Assembly (NCBI GenBank): GCA_963811685.1
Contig: CAWESK010000012.1
Span: 1-64,000, forward strand
Origin: CAIWHR01 sp963811685
Lineage (GTDB): Bacteria; Pseudomonadota; Gammaproteobacteria; Burkholderiales; Casimicrobiaceae
Reading direction: 5' to 3'
DNA: 64,000 nt
Below the pieces are notes generated by a model that did not search any database, had not been told where the DNA came from, and saw only the letters and a list, made by a program, of their open reading frames with translations. This document shows positions 17,899 through 26,894 of the stretch, piece by piece; the stretch's first letter is position 1; the number at the start of each line of letters is the position of its first letter. Both the position numbers and the translations under genes were made by a program.

Positions 17899-18537
17899 AT
17901 GGCCCAATACTTCGAGGTTCATCCGGTCGACCCCCAGCCGCGCCTGATCCGGCAGGCCGCCGGCATCCTGCGCGGCGGCGGCGTCATCGCCTATCCGACC
18001 GATTCGAGCTACGCCCTCGGCTGTCATCTCGGCGATGCGGAGGCGGCGAAGCGGATTCGCCGGATTCGTGGCGTCGGCGACGATCATCATTTGACGCTGG
18101 TCCTGCGCGATCTATCCGAGATCGGCCACTTCGCGCGCCTCGACAACTGGCAGTTCCGGATCGTCCGACAAGGCACGCCGGGGCGCTTCACCTTCGTGCT
18201 TCCCGCGACTCGCGAAGTGCCGCGTCGCCTCCAGCATCCACGGCGGAGCACCGTCGGAGTTCGCGTGCCTGGACATCCGGTGGTCCAGGCGCTGCTCGAT
18301 GAGCTTGGCGAACCGATCCTCTCGTCGACGCTGATCCTGCCGGGCGCGACCGAGCCGTTGAACGACGCAGCCGCGATCCGCGACATGCTGGGCCGAGTGC
18401 TCGACCTCGTCATCGACGCCGGGCCCTGTCCCGCGGAACCGACGACGGTCGTCGATCTTGGCGTCGCGCCCCCGGTGATCGTGCGCCAAGGGGCGGGCGA
18501 TCCGGCGCGCCTGGGGCTTCCCGCGGTGGACGGCTAG
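17899..18537 (+). CDS. yciO: YciO/Sua5 family protein (L-threonylcarbamoyladenylate synthase type)
   Basis: The start MAQYFEVHPVDPQPRLIRQA is very close to YciO, whose N-terminus reads MSQFFYIHPDNPQ-RLI. VIAYPTDSSYALGCHLGDAE and STVGVRVPGHPVVQALLDEL are the shared nucleotide-binding motifs of the Sua5/YrdC/YciO fold. Sua5 and TsaC make the precursor of t6A in tRNA; YciO proteins share the fold and their main role is less certain. No ribosome-binding site is obvious; an in-frame ATG at 17866 would add 11 residues. Divergent from cysB, followed by an inverted-repeat element. Confidence 0.8.
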   Translation: MAQYFEVHPVDPQPRLIRQAAGILRGGGVIAYPTDSSYALGCHLGDAEAAKRIRRIRGVGDDHHLTLVLRDLSEIGHFARLDNWQFRIVRQGTPGRFTFVLPATREVPRRLQHPRRSTVGVRVPGHPVVQALLDELGEPILSSTLILPGATEPLNDAAAIRDMLGRVLDLVIDAGPCPAEPTTVVDLGVAPPVIVRQGAGDPARLGLPAVDG

Positions 18538-18580
18538 TCAACCCGCGTCCGGCGGAGGGGGCCGGAGTCGGGTAAAATGC

Positions 18581-18854
18581 CCGGGAGCCTGTCGGACTTG
18601 CTTTCGCGCATGCGACGGAAGCGAGCCGGGAGCAGATCAAGGCACGAGCCTGAAGCCATACCGCGCGTATGGCGAAGGCGAGTAACGCAGAAATGCGCCC
18701 GGATCGCCCCGTCCCTTCGGGTTGCTGCCAAAAAGCGCGTCTGCTTTGTTGCTCGGCTCGCCGATATTCCCGATATCGGCGTCGCCTTTCGCCTCGCAGC
18801 CATCGCTTTTGGCCCGGCAACGCATACGTGAAAGTAAGTTCGACAGGCTCCTGG
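18581..18854. mobile_element. 274-bp element with 34-bp imperfect terminal inverted repeats (MITE-like)
   Basis: The ends at 18581-18614 and 18821-18854 match as inverted repeats in 29 of 34 positions; all five differences are transitions. Translated inward, each end reads SLSxLLSRMR, which shows the symmetry. The interior has more hairpins: GCCATAC/GTATGGC near 18655-18673 and GCCGATAT/ATATCGGC near 18760-18780. Open frames exist on both strands but end in the repeats and have no family features or ribosome-binding sites. It fills nearly the whole 320-base gap between the yciO-like gene and the M50 protease. This fits a non-autonomous miniature element or a large structured intergenic repeat. 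No clear target duplication is seen. Confidence 0.6.
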
Positions 18855-18857
18855 CCA

Positions 18858-19514
18858 ATGGATTTTTCGCTGCTCGCGACCATCGCGCTCTACGCAGTGC
18901 CGGTGGTCTTCGCGATCACGCTGCACGAGGCCGCCCACGGCTATGTCGCCCGGATGTTCGGCGACCAGACGGCCTGGATGCTGGGGCGGGTGACGCTGAA
19001 TCCGTTGAAGCACATCGATCCGATCGGCACGGTGATCCTGCCGGGGATCCTGGTGCTGATCCACTCGCCGATCCTGTTCGGATGGGCGAAGCCGGTGCCG
19101 GTCAACTTCGGCAACCTGCGCAATCCGAAGCGCGACATGCTGTGGGTGGCGGCGGCCGGTCCGGCCGCCAATATCGTGATGGCGATCGGCTGGGCGCTGC
19201 TGATGAAGGACTCGGCGCCCGGCGCGCTCCTCGACAGCGAAGGACTGAGCGCGATGGCGCTCGCGGGGCTCAAGGTCAACGTAATGCTGATGGCTTTCAA
19301 CCTGATTCCGATTCCGCCGCTCGACGGTGGCCGCGTCGTCGCGAGCCTCTTGCCGCGGACGCTCGCCAATTCCTATGCGCAGCTCGAGCCCTATGGCCTC
19401 TTCATCGTGATGGGCCTCCTGCTGCTCGACCAGCAGCTCGGCATCATCAACGCGTTCATGCGTCCGCTGATCCAGGGGACCGTCTCGCTGATCGGAGCGC
19501 TCGTCGGCATTTGA
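18858..19514 (+). CDS. Site-2 protease family (M50) membrane metalloprotease
   Basis: A 218-residue membrane protein with the zinc site HEAAH at residues 23-27 and the second motif FNLIPIPPLDGGRV, where Asp is the third ligand. These define the short M50B proteases with no PDZ domain. Such proteins cut membrane substrates; in betaproteobacteria this gene stands before trpS and scpA, as here, but its substrate is unknown. The ATG at 18858 follows the inverted-repeat element directly, so its native promoter or ribosome-binding site may be inside that element. Confidence 0.85.
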   Translation: MDFSLLATIALYAVPVVFAITLHEAAHGYVARMFGDQTAWMLGRVTLNPLKHIDPIGTVILPGILVLIHSPILFGWAKPVPVNFGNLRNPKRDMLWVAAAGPAANIVMAIGWALLMKDSAPGALLDSEGLSAMALAGLKVNVMLMAFNLIPIPPLDGGRVVASLLPRTLANSYAQLEPYGLFIVMGLLLLDQQLGIINAFMRPLIQGTVSLIGALVGI

Positions 19515-19538
19515 CGCCCGAGCGCGCGCGCCTCGCCC

Positions 19539-20741
19539 ATGTTCACTGACCGCGTATTGTCGGGAATGCGCCCCACGGGGCGGCTGCACATCGGCCATTA
19601 CCATGGCGCGCTGAAGAACTGGGTGAAGCTGCAGGAGGAGTACGAGTGCTTCTACTTCGCCGCCGACTGGCACGTGCTGACCACGCACCACGACCAGACG
19701 GGGGTGATCTCCGACACGGTGTGGGACATGTTCGTCGACTGGCTTGCCGCCGGCATCAACCCGTCGCGCGCGACGATCTTCATCCAGTCGCGCGTGCCGG
19801 AACACGCGGAGCTCACGCTGCTGCTGGGGATGATCACGCCGGTCGGATGGCTGGAGCGGGTGCCGACGTACAAGGACCAGCAGCAGAAGCTCGCCGACCG
19901 CGACCTTTCGAACTACGGTTTCCTCGGCTACCCGGTCATGCAGGGCGCCGACATCCTGATCTATCGCGCGAACATGGTGCCGGTGGGCGAGGACCAGGTG
20001 TCGCACATCGAGCTCGTGCGGGAGATCGCGCGCCGCTTCAACCACATCTACGGCGCCGAGCCGGGCTTCGAGGACAAGGCGAAGGCCGCCGTGAAAAAGC
20101 TCGGCGCGAAGAAGGCCCGCCGTTACGCCGAGCTCCGCACCGCCTTCCAGGAACGTGGCGACGACGAGGCGCTCGAGGCCGCGCGCGCGATGCTGAACGA
20201 CACGCAGAACCTCGCGCTCGGCGATCGCGAGCGCCTGTTCGGCTACCTCGAAGGATCGCGCCGCGTGATCCTCCCCGAGCCGGGTCCGCTGCTGACCGAA
20301 ACGCCGAAGGTGCCGGGCCTCGACGGGCAGAAGATGTCGAAGTCCCTGGGCAACACGATCCTGATGCGCGAGGAACCCGCCGAGGTGACGAAGAAGATCC
20401 GCACGATGCAGACGGACCCGGCGCGCGTGCGGCGCTCCGACAAGGGCGATCCGAACCGCTGCCCCGTGTGGTCGCTGCATCAGATCTACTCCGACGCGCC
20501 GACGCGCGATTGGGTCGTCACGGGGTGCACCACGGCCGGCATCGGCTGCCTCGAATGCAAGCAGCCGGTGATCGACGCGATCATCCGCGAGTCGGAGCCG
20601 ATCCGCGAGCGCGCGCAGCACTATCTCGACGATCCCCAGCTCGTTCGCAACATCGTCGCCGACGGCTGCGAAAAGGCGCGCAAGCTCGCGGAGGAGACGA
20701 TGCGCGACGTGCGTGGCGCGATGGGATTGGACTACACCTGA
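19539..20741 (+). CDS. trpS: Tryptophanyl-tRNA synthetase
   Basis: Class I synthetase that charges tRNA-Trp. The HIGH motif is GRLHIGHYHG (residues 14-23) and the KMSKS motif is GQKMSKSLGN near residue 267. YPVMQGADILIYRANMVPVG is the tryptophan-binding segment. The 400-residue length is longer than E. coli TrpS (334) and includes a Lys/Ala/Glu-rich insert around residues 180-225, typical of the long betaproteobacterial form. Its stop overlaps the start of scpA (TGATG), so the two are translationally coupled. Confidence 0.95.
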   Translation: MFTDRVLSGMRPTGRLHIGHYHGALKNWVKLQEEYECFYFAADWHVLTTHHDQTGVISDTVWDMFVDWLAAGINPSRATIFIQSRVPEHAELTLLLGMITPVGWLERVPTYKDQQQKLADRDLSNYGFLGYPVMQGADILIYRANMVPVGEDQVSHIELVREIARRFNHIYGAEPGFEDKAKAAVKKLGAKKARRYAELRTAFQERGDDEALEAARAMLNDTQNLALGDRERLFGYLEGSRRVILPEPGPLLTETPKVPGLDGQKMSKSLGNTILMREEPAEVTKKIRTMQTDPARVRRSDKGDPNRCPVWSLHQIYSDAPTRDWVVTGCTTAGIGCLECKQPVIDAIIRESEPIRERAQHYLDDPQLVRNIVADGCEKARKLAEETMRDVRGAMGLDYT

Positions 20742-21574
20742 TGGCTGACATTGTCGCCACCGACCTCGCCCAGCAGGCAGGCGCGCCCGTGGCCCGGATC
20801 CACGGCGAGCCGCTGCTGGAAATGCCGCACGACCTCTATATTCCGCCCGAGGCGCTGGAGGTCTTCCTCGACGCGTTCGAGGGACCGCTCGATCTGCTGC
20901 TCTATCTCATTCGCAAGCAGAATATCAACGTCCTCGAGATCCCGATGGCGGAGCTCACGCGGCAGTATCTCGGCTACGTCGAGATGATGCGCCGCACGCA
21001 GCTGGAGCTCGCCGCCGAGTATCTGCTGATGGCGGCGGTGCTGATCGAGATCAAATCCCGGCTGCTGCTGCCGAAGCCGCCGGCGATCCCGGGCGCCGAA
21101 GCCGAGGACCCGCGCGCGGAGCTCGTGCGGCGGCTGCTCGAATACGAGCGGATGAAGGAAGCCGCCCGCGGGATCGACGCGCTGCCGCTCGCCAGCCGCG
21201 ATTTCGCGCTGGTCCGGGTGTGGTTCGAGCGGGTCGCCTCGGCGCGCCTGCCTGACGTCGCCCCCGAGGACCTGCGCACGGCCTGGGCGGGGCTGGTTGC
21301 GCGCGCGCGCATCAACCGGCATCATCTCGTTACGCGCGAGCAGCTGTCGGTCCGCGCGGAGATGAGCCGGCTGCTGAAGGCGCTGACCCCGACGCGCTTC
21401 GCCGACTTCACATCGCTGTTCGCGGCGCATGCCGATGTGCCGCACCTGGTGGTCACGTTTCTCGCGCTGCTCGAGCTCGCGCGTGAGCGGCTCGTCAGCA
21501 TCGCGCAGGCGGAGCCGTACGCGCCGATCTACGTGCAGCTGACCGCGGGCCCGGGCTTCGTGCTCGAGCCGTAA
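20741..21574 (+). CDS. scpA: Segregation and condensation protein A
   Basis: Kleisin subunit of the SMC-ScpAB condensin, which compacts and segregates the chromosome. LEVFLDAFEGPLDLLLYLIR (residues 39-58), then NINVLEIPMAELTRQYLGYV, is the N-terminal kleisin signature. AAEYLLMAAVLIEIKSRLLL is the following helix, and the last 90 residues form the winged helix. The 277-residue length is normal. It overlaps trpS by one base and precedes scpB, giving the usual trpS-scpA-scpB order. Confidence 0.93.
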   Translation: MADIVATDLAQQAGAPVARIHGEPLLEMPHDLYIPPEALEVFLDAFEGPLDLLLYLIRKQNINVLEIPMAELTRQYLGYVEMMRRTQLELAAEYLLMAAVLIEIKSRLLLPKPPAIPGAEAEDPRAELVRRLLEYERMKEAARGIDALPLASRDFALVRVWFERVASARLPDVAPEDLRTAWAGLVARARINRHHLVTREQLSVRAEMSRLLKALTPTRFADFTSLFAAHADVPHLVVTFLALLELARERLVSIAQAEPYAPIYVQLTAGPGFVLEP

Positions 21575-21597
21575 CCCATTCTGCAGACGTTGACGCG

Positions 21598-22287
21598 ATG
21601 GACGATTTGAAGGAGATCAAGGGCATTCTCGAAGCGGCGTTGCTCACGGCCGGGGAGCCGGTCGCCGTCGCGCAGCTCGCGCGGCTGTTCGATCCCGCGC
21701 TCGATGCCGAGCTGGTGCGCAAGATCCTGGACGAGCTCAAGGACGACTGGTCCGCCAAGTCGGTGGAACTCGTCCAGGTCGCGTCCGGCTGGCGGTTCCA
21801 GGGAAAGCCCTCGATCCAGCCCTTTCTCGACCGGCTGTCGCCGGAACGGCCGCCGCGCTATTCGCGTGCCGCAATGGAAACCCTGGCGATCATCGCCTAT
21901 CAGCAACCCGTGACCCGCGGCGAAATCGAAGCCATCCGCGGTGTCGCCGTGTCCACCAGCGTCATCACGGCGCTCTTGGACCGTCAATGGGTCGAAGTGG
22001 TCGGCCACAAGGAGACGCCGGGACGTCCGGCGCTCTACGCGACCACCAAGGCCTTCCTCGACGATCTCGGCCTGCGCTCGTTGTCCGAGCTTCCCCCGCT
22101 GGCCGAGCTCGACGCTTCCCACCTGCTGGAGATGCCCGATGCACCCACCAAAGCCTCCGAAGCGCAATTCGCGCTCGCGAGCCCGCTCCTGGCACCGTCC
22201 CCCGACGGGCCCGATGCAGCAACCGAGTCTGGCCTTGCAGAGCATCACGGAGGGCCTGGCGCCGCCGCGCCACCGGTCGTCCACTGA
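21598..22287 (+). CDS. scpB: Segregation and condensation protein B
   Basis: Partner of ScpA in the SMC complex. IKGILEAALLTAGEPVAVAQ opens the first winged helix. AAMETLAIIAYQQPVTRGEI, then EAIRGVAVSTSVITALLDRQ, is the diagnostic second winged helix, and TPGRPALYATTKAFLDDLGL follows. The last 45 residues are Ala/Pro-rich. The 3' end overlaps the rluB start region by about 74 bases in another frame. Confidence 0.93.
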   Translation: MDDLKEIKGILEAALLTAGEPVAVAQLARLFDPALDAELVRKILDELKDDWSAKSVELVQVASGWRFQGKPSIQPFLDRLSPERPPRYSRAAMETLAIIAYQQPVTRGEIEAIRGVAVSTSVITALLDRQWVEVVGHKETPGRPALYATTKAFLDDLGLRSLSELPPLAELDASHLLEMPDAPTKASEAQFALASPLLAPSPDGPDAATESGLAEHHGGPGAAAPPVVH

Positions 22288-23948
22288 CGAAATCTTCACC
22301 GAGCCGCAGCGGCTGCACAAGGTGCTTGCCTCGTGCGGCTTCGGCTCGCGCCGTGCGATGGAGGAGATGATCGTCGCCGGCCGCATCACCGTGAATCGCG
22401 AGCCGGCCGACGTCGGGCAGAAGGTGTCGCCCGGCGACGAGGTGCGCATCAACGGCGAGCTCGTCAAGGTTCGCTTCGCCGAGCCGCGCGCGCGCATCCT
22501 CATGTACCACAAGCCGGCCGGCGAGATCGTCACGCGCGACGATCCCGAAGGCCGGCCCACCGTGTTCGAGAAGCTCCCCAACATCGGCAACGGCAAGTGG
22601 ATTGCGATCGGCCGCCTCGACTTCAACACCGAGGGCCTCCTGCTGTTCACCAATTCGGGCGAGCTCGCGAACAAGATGATGCATCCGCGCTACGAGGTCG
22701 AGCGCGAGTACGCGGTTCGCGTGATGGGAACGCTGACGCCCGAGCATCAGCAGTCGCTGCTGTCCGGGATCGAGCTCGAAGACGGTCCGGCCAAAGTGGA
22801 GAAGATCGCCGACGGCGGCGGCGAGGGTTCCAATCACTGGTATCACCTCGTGCTGAAGGAAGGCCGCAACCGCGAGGTCCGCCGGCTGATCGAGTCGCTT
22901 GGGATGACCGTCAGCCGCCTGATTCGCACGCGCTACGGGACCATCGCCATGCCGTCGCGCCTGAAGCGCGCGCAGACGCTCGAACTCACGACCGAGGAAG
23001 TGACCGCGGTCCTGGCGGCGGCCGGCATGCGCGCGACCGGGCCGATGCCGCAAGGTCAGGGCAGGCGCGACGGCGAGCGCCGTGGGCAGGGCAAGGGCAA
23101 CGGACCGCGACCGCCCGGACATCGCCCGCGCGGCGGCGAGCGCGGCGACGTGGAGGGCAACGTGGCGCCGCGCGCGGCGGAGGCGGTCGATGACGACGCG
23201 CCGCACGATCCCGACATCATCGAACCGGGCAACAGCGCGGCCGGCGCACCGACGCACGCCAACCGCTCGGTGAAGAGCTACTTCAAGAACGCAACCGGCG
23301 CGCATGGCCGTCCGCACGGCAAGGGTGCGCCGCGCTACGGGCAAGGAGGGCACCGCGCGCAGGGCAACGGCGCGCGTCCGCACGGCGGCAAGCCAGGCCG
23401 CGGCGGACCGCAGGGTCCGGGGCGCGGTCCGCATCAAGGTCCGCGCGGGCAGCCGCCGTCGCCCTACGTGACGACGACGCTGACGATCCCCGGCGGAATG
23501 CCGGAAGGATTGCCGGGCACCGGCGGACAGCGCCCCAAGGGAGGCGGCCAGTGGACGAACAAGGGTCCGCAACGCCCCAAGGGTCCGCCCGGCCCGGGCG
23601 CTCCTGCCGGCAAGCGCGGACGGGGACGCCGCAACCGGAGGGGAGGCAAGCCGCAGGGAGCGCCGGACAGCGACAACCGGGGCAACGAAGCACGCGTCGA
23701 AAACACGCCGCAAGCCGTCGACGACAACCGCGGCAACGAAGCACGCGTCGAAAAAACGCCGCAAGCCGTCGACGACAATCGCGGCAATCGCGCGCATCGA
23801 CCAACGGGCGCCGCGCATCGCCGACGACAACCGGGGGAACGAGGCGCCGCGCCCAGGCAAGCCCGTCATCGTCGACGACAACCGCGGCAACCAGGCTCCG
23901 CGCCCAAGCAAGCCGGTGATCGACGACGACGATGCCGGCAACCGCTAA
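22214..23948 (+). CDS. rluB: 23S rRNA pseudouridine synthase RluB with long low-complexity tail (one frameshift)
   Basis: Makes pseudouridine 2605 of 23S rRNA. After an S4 domain (RLHKVLASCGFGSRRAMEEM, GRITVNREPADVGQ), the catalytic Asp is in GRLDFNTEGLLLFTNSGELA. EGRNREVRRLIESLGMTVSR is also family-specific. Beyond about residue 280 lies a disordered Gly/Arg/Pro tail and then 17-residue repeats starting DNRGN. I chose ATG 22214; ATG 22139 is possible. A one-base insertion in the third repeat (52 bases instead of 51) shifts the frame. Repaired, the protein ends KPVIDDDDAGNR at 23948 with about 577 residues. Confidence 0.88.
23672..23927 (+). repeat. Five 51-bp tandem repeats in the rluB tail
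   Basis: Copies start at 23672, 23723, 23774, 23826 and 23877. The first two share 49 of 51 bases. Copies four and five encode DNRGNEAPRPGKPVIVD and DNRGNQAPRPSKPVIDD, a diverged pair of the same 17-residue unit. Copy three is 52 bases, which locates the frameshift. Confidence 0.85.
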
Positions 23949-24781
23949 TCCAGAAAGAGATCCGGTAGCAGCGGATTGCCCGGCTTGACCGCGTAGCGCG
24001 AGAAGTCGGTGATGCCGGAGGCGGCGAGCACCTCGTCGTCGAGGAAGAAGTTGCCGGTGGTGGTCCGCGCGTCGCGGGTGAGAATCGCATGCGCGGCGTC
24101 GGCCATGATCTCCGGCGTGCGCATCCGGTCCATCTGGCTTGCGGCACCCGGAATCAGCGCGATTGCCGACGTCGCGATGACCGACCGCGGCCACAGGGCG
24201 TTGACGGCGACACCGGCCCCGCGGAACTCCTCGGCCATCCCCAGCACGCACATGCTCATCCCGTATTTCGCGATCGTGTACGCCACGTGGTCGCGGAACC
24301 ATTTGGGATCGAGATTCAGCGGCGGCGACAGCGTCAGGATGTGCGGATTGCGGCCCGCCGCCGCAGAAGCCTCGAGATGCGGCATGCAGGCCTGCGAGCA
24401 GAGGAACGTGCCGCGGACATCGACGTCGAACATCAGGTCGAAGCGCTTCATCGGCGTCGCCATCGTGCCGGTGAGGCTGATGGCGCTCGCGTTGTTGACC
24501 AGGATGTCGATGCCGCCAAACGCGTTCACCGTTTCTGCCACCGCCTCGCGCACCGCGGCCTCGTCGCGGATGTCGCAGCCGATCGGCAGCGCCTTGCCGC
24601 CTGCCTTCTCGATCTCCGCGGCCGCGGTATGAATCGTTCCCGGCAGCTTGGGGTTCGGCTCCGTTGTCTTCGCCGCGATCGCGACATTGGCGCCGTCGCG
24701 CGCTGCACGCAGCGCGATGGCGAGGCCGATGCCGCGCGAGCCGCCGGTGATGAACAAGGTCTTGCCGTGCAGAGCGGCCAT
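23945..24781 (-). CDS. SDR family oxidoreductase (HSDL2-like)
   Basis: A 278-residue short-chain dehydrogenase. The NAD(P) motif is TGGSRGIG (residues 11-18) and NNASAISL is the structural Asn motif. The catalytic Tyr-Lys pair is in VAYTIAKYGMSMCV. The opening HGKTLFITGGSRGIGLAIAL and AAKTTEPNPKLPGTIHTAAA closely follow hydroxysteroid dehydrogenase-like protein 2, a family of unknown substrate linked to fatty-acid metabolism. It starts seven bases after the enoyl-CoA hydratase gene and is surely co-transcribed, which supports an acyl-CoA role. Its stop overlaps the rluB stop tail to tail. Confidence 0.85.
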   Translation of the reverse strand: MAALHGKTLFITGGSRGIGLAIALRAARDGANVAIAAKTTEPNPKLPGTIHTAAAEIEKAGGKALPIGCDIRDEAAVREAVAETVNAFGGIDILVNNASAISLTGTMATPMKRFDLMFDVDVRGTFLCSQACMPHLEASAAAGRNPHILTLSPPLNLDPKWFRDHVAYTIAKYGMSMCVLGMAEEFRGAGVAVNALWPRSVIATSAIALIPGAASQMDRMRTPEIMADAAHAILTRDARTTTGNFFLDDEVLAASGITDFSRYAVKPGNPLLPDLFLD

Positions 24782-24788
24782 GCGGCGC

Positions 24789-25586
24789 TCAGCTTTGGCC
24801 GAAGCGCGCGGGGCGCTTTTCGATGAACGCCGTGATGCCTTCGGCAAAATCGGCGGTCGCCGTGCATTGGCCGAAGCTGACGGCTTCCGCCTGCAGCTGC
24901 TCGGACAGCGTGCGCGTCAGCGAATCCCGTACCAGTCGTTTCGCATTGCGCGTCGCGAGAACGGGCGCTGCTGCCAGCGCGCGGACAATGGCGTCGACCT
25001 CGGCATCGAGCATCTCCGCGGCGACGACGCGATTGACGAGTCCGAGACGCAGCGCCTCAGCGGCGTCGAAGCGTTCGGACAGCAGCAGGATTTCCATCGC
25101 CTTCCGCAAGCCGACGATCCGCGGCAGCGTCCATGAGCCGCCGCCGTCCGGAGTGAGGGCGATGTGCCGGTACGCTGACGTGAAATAAGCGTTGTCCGCC
25201 GCGATGACGAGATCGCAGGCGTTCATGAACGAGAGTCCGATTCCGGCGACGGCGCCGTGCACGCGGCCGACGACCGGATGCGGCATCCGGTGCAGGTGCT
25301 CCACGGCGACATGCACGCGCTCGACCATCCGCTGGAAATCGGCTTGGCGCGTTGCTGGAGGATGCGCGAGTTCGCCGGCAAAGGTCCGCACATCGCCTCC
25401 GGCCATGAAGTGCTTTCCTGCGCCGCGCAGGACGACGACCCGCAGCGAGTCGTCGGCGGCGACTTCCGCCGTGCGCGCGACGAGCGCGTCGACCATCGCG
25501 AAGTCGAGCGTATTGAGAACATCCGGCCGGTTGAGCGTGAGCGTCGCAACGACGCCGTCGCGATGCAGTAGGACGGGCTCGCTCAT
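24789..25586 (-). CDS. Enoyl-CoA hydratase/isomerase family protein
   Basis: A 265-residue crotonase-fold protein. GKHFMAGGDVRTFA and HGAVAGIGLSFMNACDLVIA form the oxyanion hole. YFTSAYRHIALTPDGGGSWT holds the catalytic region; Asp stands where hydratases have the second Glu, as in PaaG-type isomerases. So isomerase or an unusual hydratase is more likely than classic beta-oxidation hydratase. First gene of a pair with the HSDL2-like dehydrogenase. Substrate not determinable. Confidence 0.85.
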   Translation of the reverse strand: MSEPVLLHRDGVVATLTLNRPDVLNTLDFAMVDALVARTAEVAADDSLRVVVLRGAGKHFMAGGDVRTFAGELAHPPATRQADFQRMVERVHVAVEHLHRMPHPVVGRVHGAVAGIGLSFMNACDLVIAADNAYFTSAYRHIALTPDGGGSWTLPRIVGLRKAMEILLLSERFDAAEALRLGLVNRVVAAEMLDAEVDAIVRALAAAPVLATRNAKRLVRDSLTRTLSEQLQAEAVSFGQCTATADFAEGITAFIEKRPARFGQS

Positions 25587-25629
25587 GATTTCCTGCCGTT
25601 GCGTGGCTGCGGATTGCAAATCGAGTCTA

Positions 25630-26818
25630 TCACGCGTCGCCGGACTGCCTGAACGGGCTCGCGGCCTCGAGCTCGTCGACGGCGTGCGCGACATCGGCGC
25701 GTTCGCGCGCGCAGAACGCAGCGATCGCGGCGGCAAAATCGGGATCGGCGATGGCATGCGCAGAGCACGTGGTGACCGGCATGAGGCCGCGCGCGAGCTT
25801 GTGGACGCCTTGCGCGCCGCCGGCGAAGCGAGCGATCCGGTGCTCGATGCAGAACTCGATCGCCTGGTAGTAGCAGGCCTCGAAGTGCAGCCCCGGCACG
25901 TAGGCCTGCGTTCCCCAATACCGGCCCCAGAGCGTCGCGTCGTCGAAGATATCGAAGGCGGCGCACAGCGGCAGTCCGTCGCGCTCGCCGACGACGAGCA
26001 GCAGATTGGCCGGCATCGTCGCCGCGATCCGGAGAAAGAAGTCGAGCGAAAGATACGGAGTCGAATGATGCGCGCGATAGGTCGACTCGTAGCAATCGTA
26101 GAAGAACGCCCAGTCGCGAGGAGGTGATTTCGCGTCCCGCCAGACGCCGAAAGGTGATTCCGGATTCGCGCAGCCGGCGTCGCTCCTGCTTCACTTTCTT
26201 GCGCTTGTCGTGATTGAAGGCGGCAAGGTAGTCGTCGAAATCGCGATAACCCGGGTTTTGCCATTCGAACTGAACGCCGTGGCGGATGATCATCCCGGCG
26301 CGCGCGCAGAGTTCCGCTTCCTCGGGCGTCGAAAACAGCACGTGCAGCGACGAGTATGCGTCGCGACCGTGACCTCCGTGCAGCAGTTCCAGCGCCCGCG
26401 CGAGCAGCGCCGACCGCGCGGCCTCTTCGCGCGCAATGATCCGCGGTCCCGGCGCCGGCGTGAACGGGATCGCGGCGACGAGCTTCGGATAGTAGCGGCG
26501 GCCGTGGCGGCGAAAGGCGTCGGCCCAGGCCCAGTCGAACACGTACTCGCCGTACGAATGCGTCTTGGCATAGAGGGGCAACGCGCCGATCAGCGTGTCG
26601 CCGCGCCACGCTGATACAAGAAGGGACCGCCAGCCCGCGGCGGGCGCCGCGCAGCCCGTTTCGTGCAGCGCGGACAGGAACGCATGGGACAGCAACGGAT
26701 GCCCGTCGACGAGCGCGTCCCAGTCCGTAGCCGGGATCGCGGCGAGATCGACGTCGTCGCGGACGACGATGCCGGAAGCGGAGGAGGGCGACGGTTCCGG
26801 CGCGCGTCGTATCGACAT
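25630..26818 (-). CDS. FemAB-like GNAT-fold protein (PF04339 type, one frameshift)
   Basis: The first frame carries DWDALVDGHPLLSHAFLSAL, YVFDWAWADAFRRHGRRYYP and YSSLHVLFSTPEEAEL. The next frame has DWAFFYDCYESTYRAHHSTP, then YLSLDFFLRIAATMPANLLL, and ends with YVPGLHFEACYYQAIEFCIE. These are the conserved blocks of the peptidogalycan biosynthesis/recognition family PF04339, related to FemAB peptidyltransferases. One extra base near 26117 breaks the frame; the 1,189-base span fits one insertion and gives 395 residues. The family's substrate is not established. It is upstream of the enoyl-CoA hydratase and divergent from nadE. Confidence 0.75.
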
Positions 26819-26894
26819 GGGATCGATTCTCGCGTGCGCGGCACGCGCAGCGCAAGGCGTCGACGGCGGCCGACGACTGCCGGAGTGTTAAAAT

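Noticed and set aside
18577..18831. An 84-codon plus-strand gene within the inverted-repeat element
   Set aside because: The matching minus-strand frame begins with nearly the same residues because of the inverted repeats. No ribosome site or family signature supports either.
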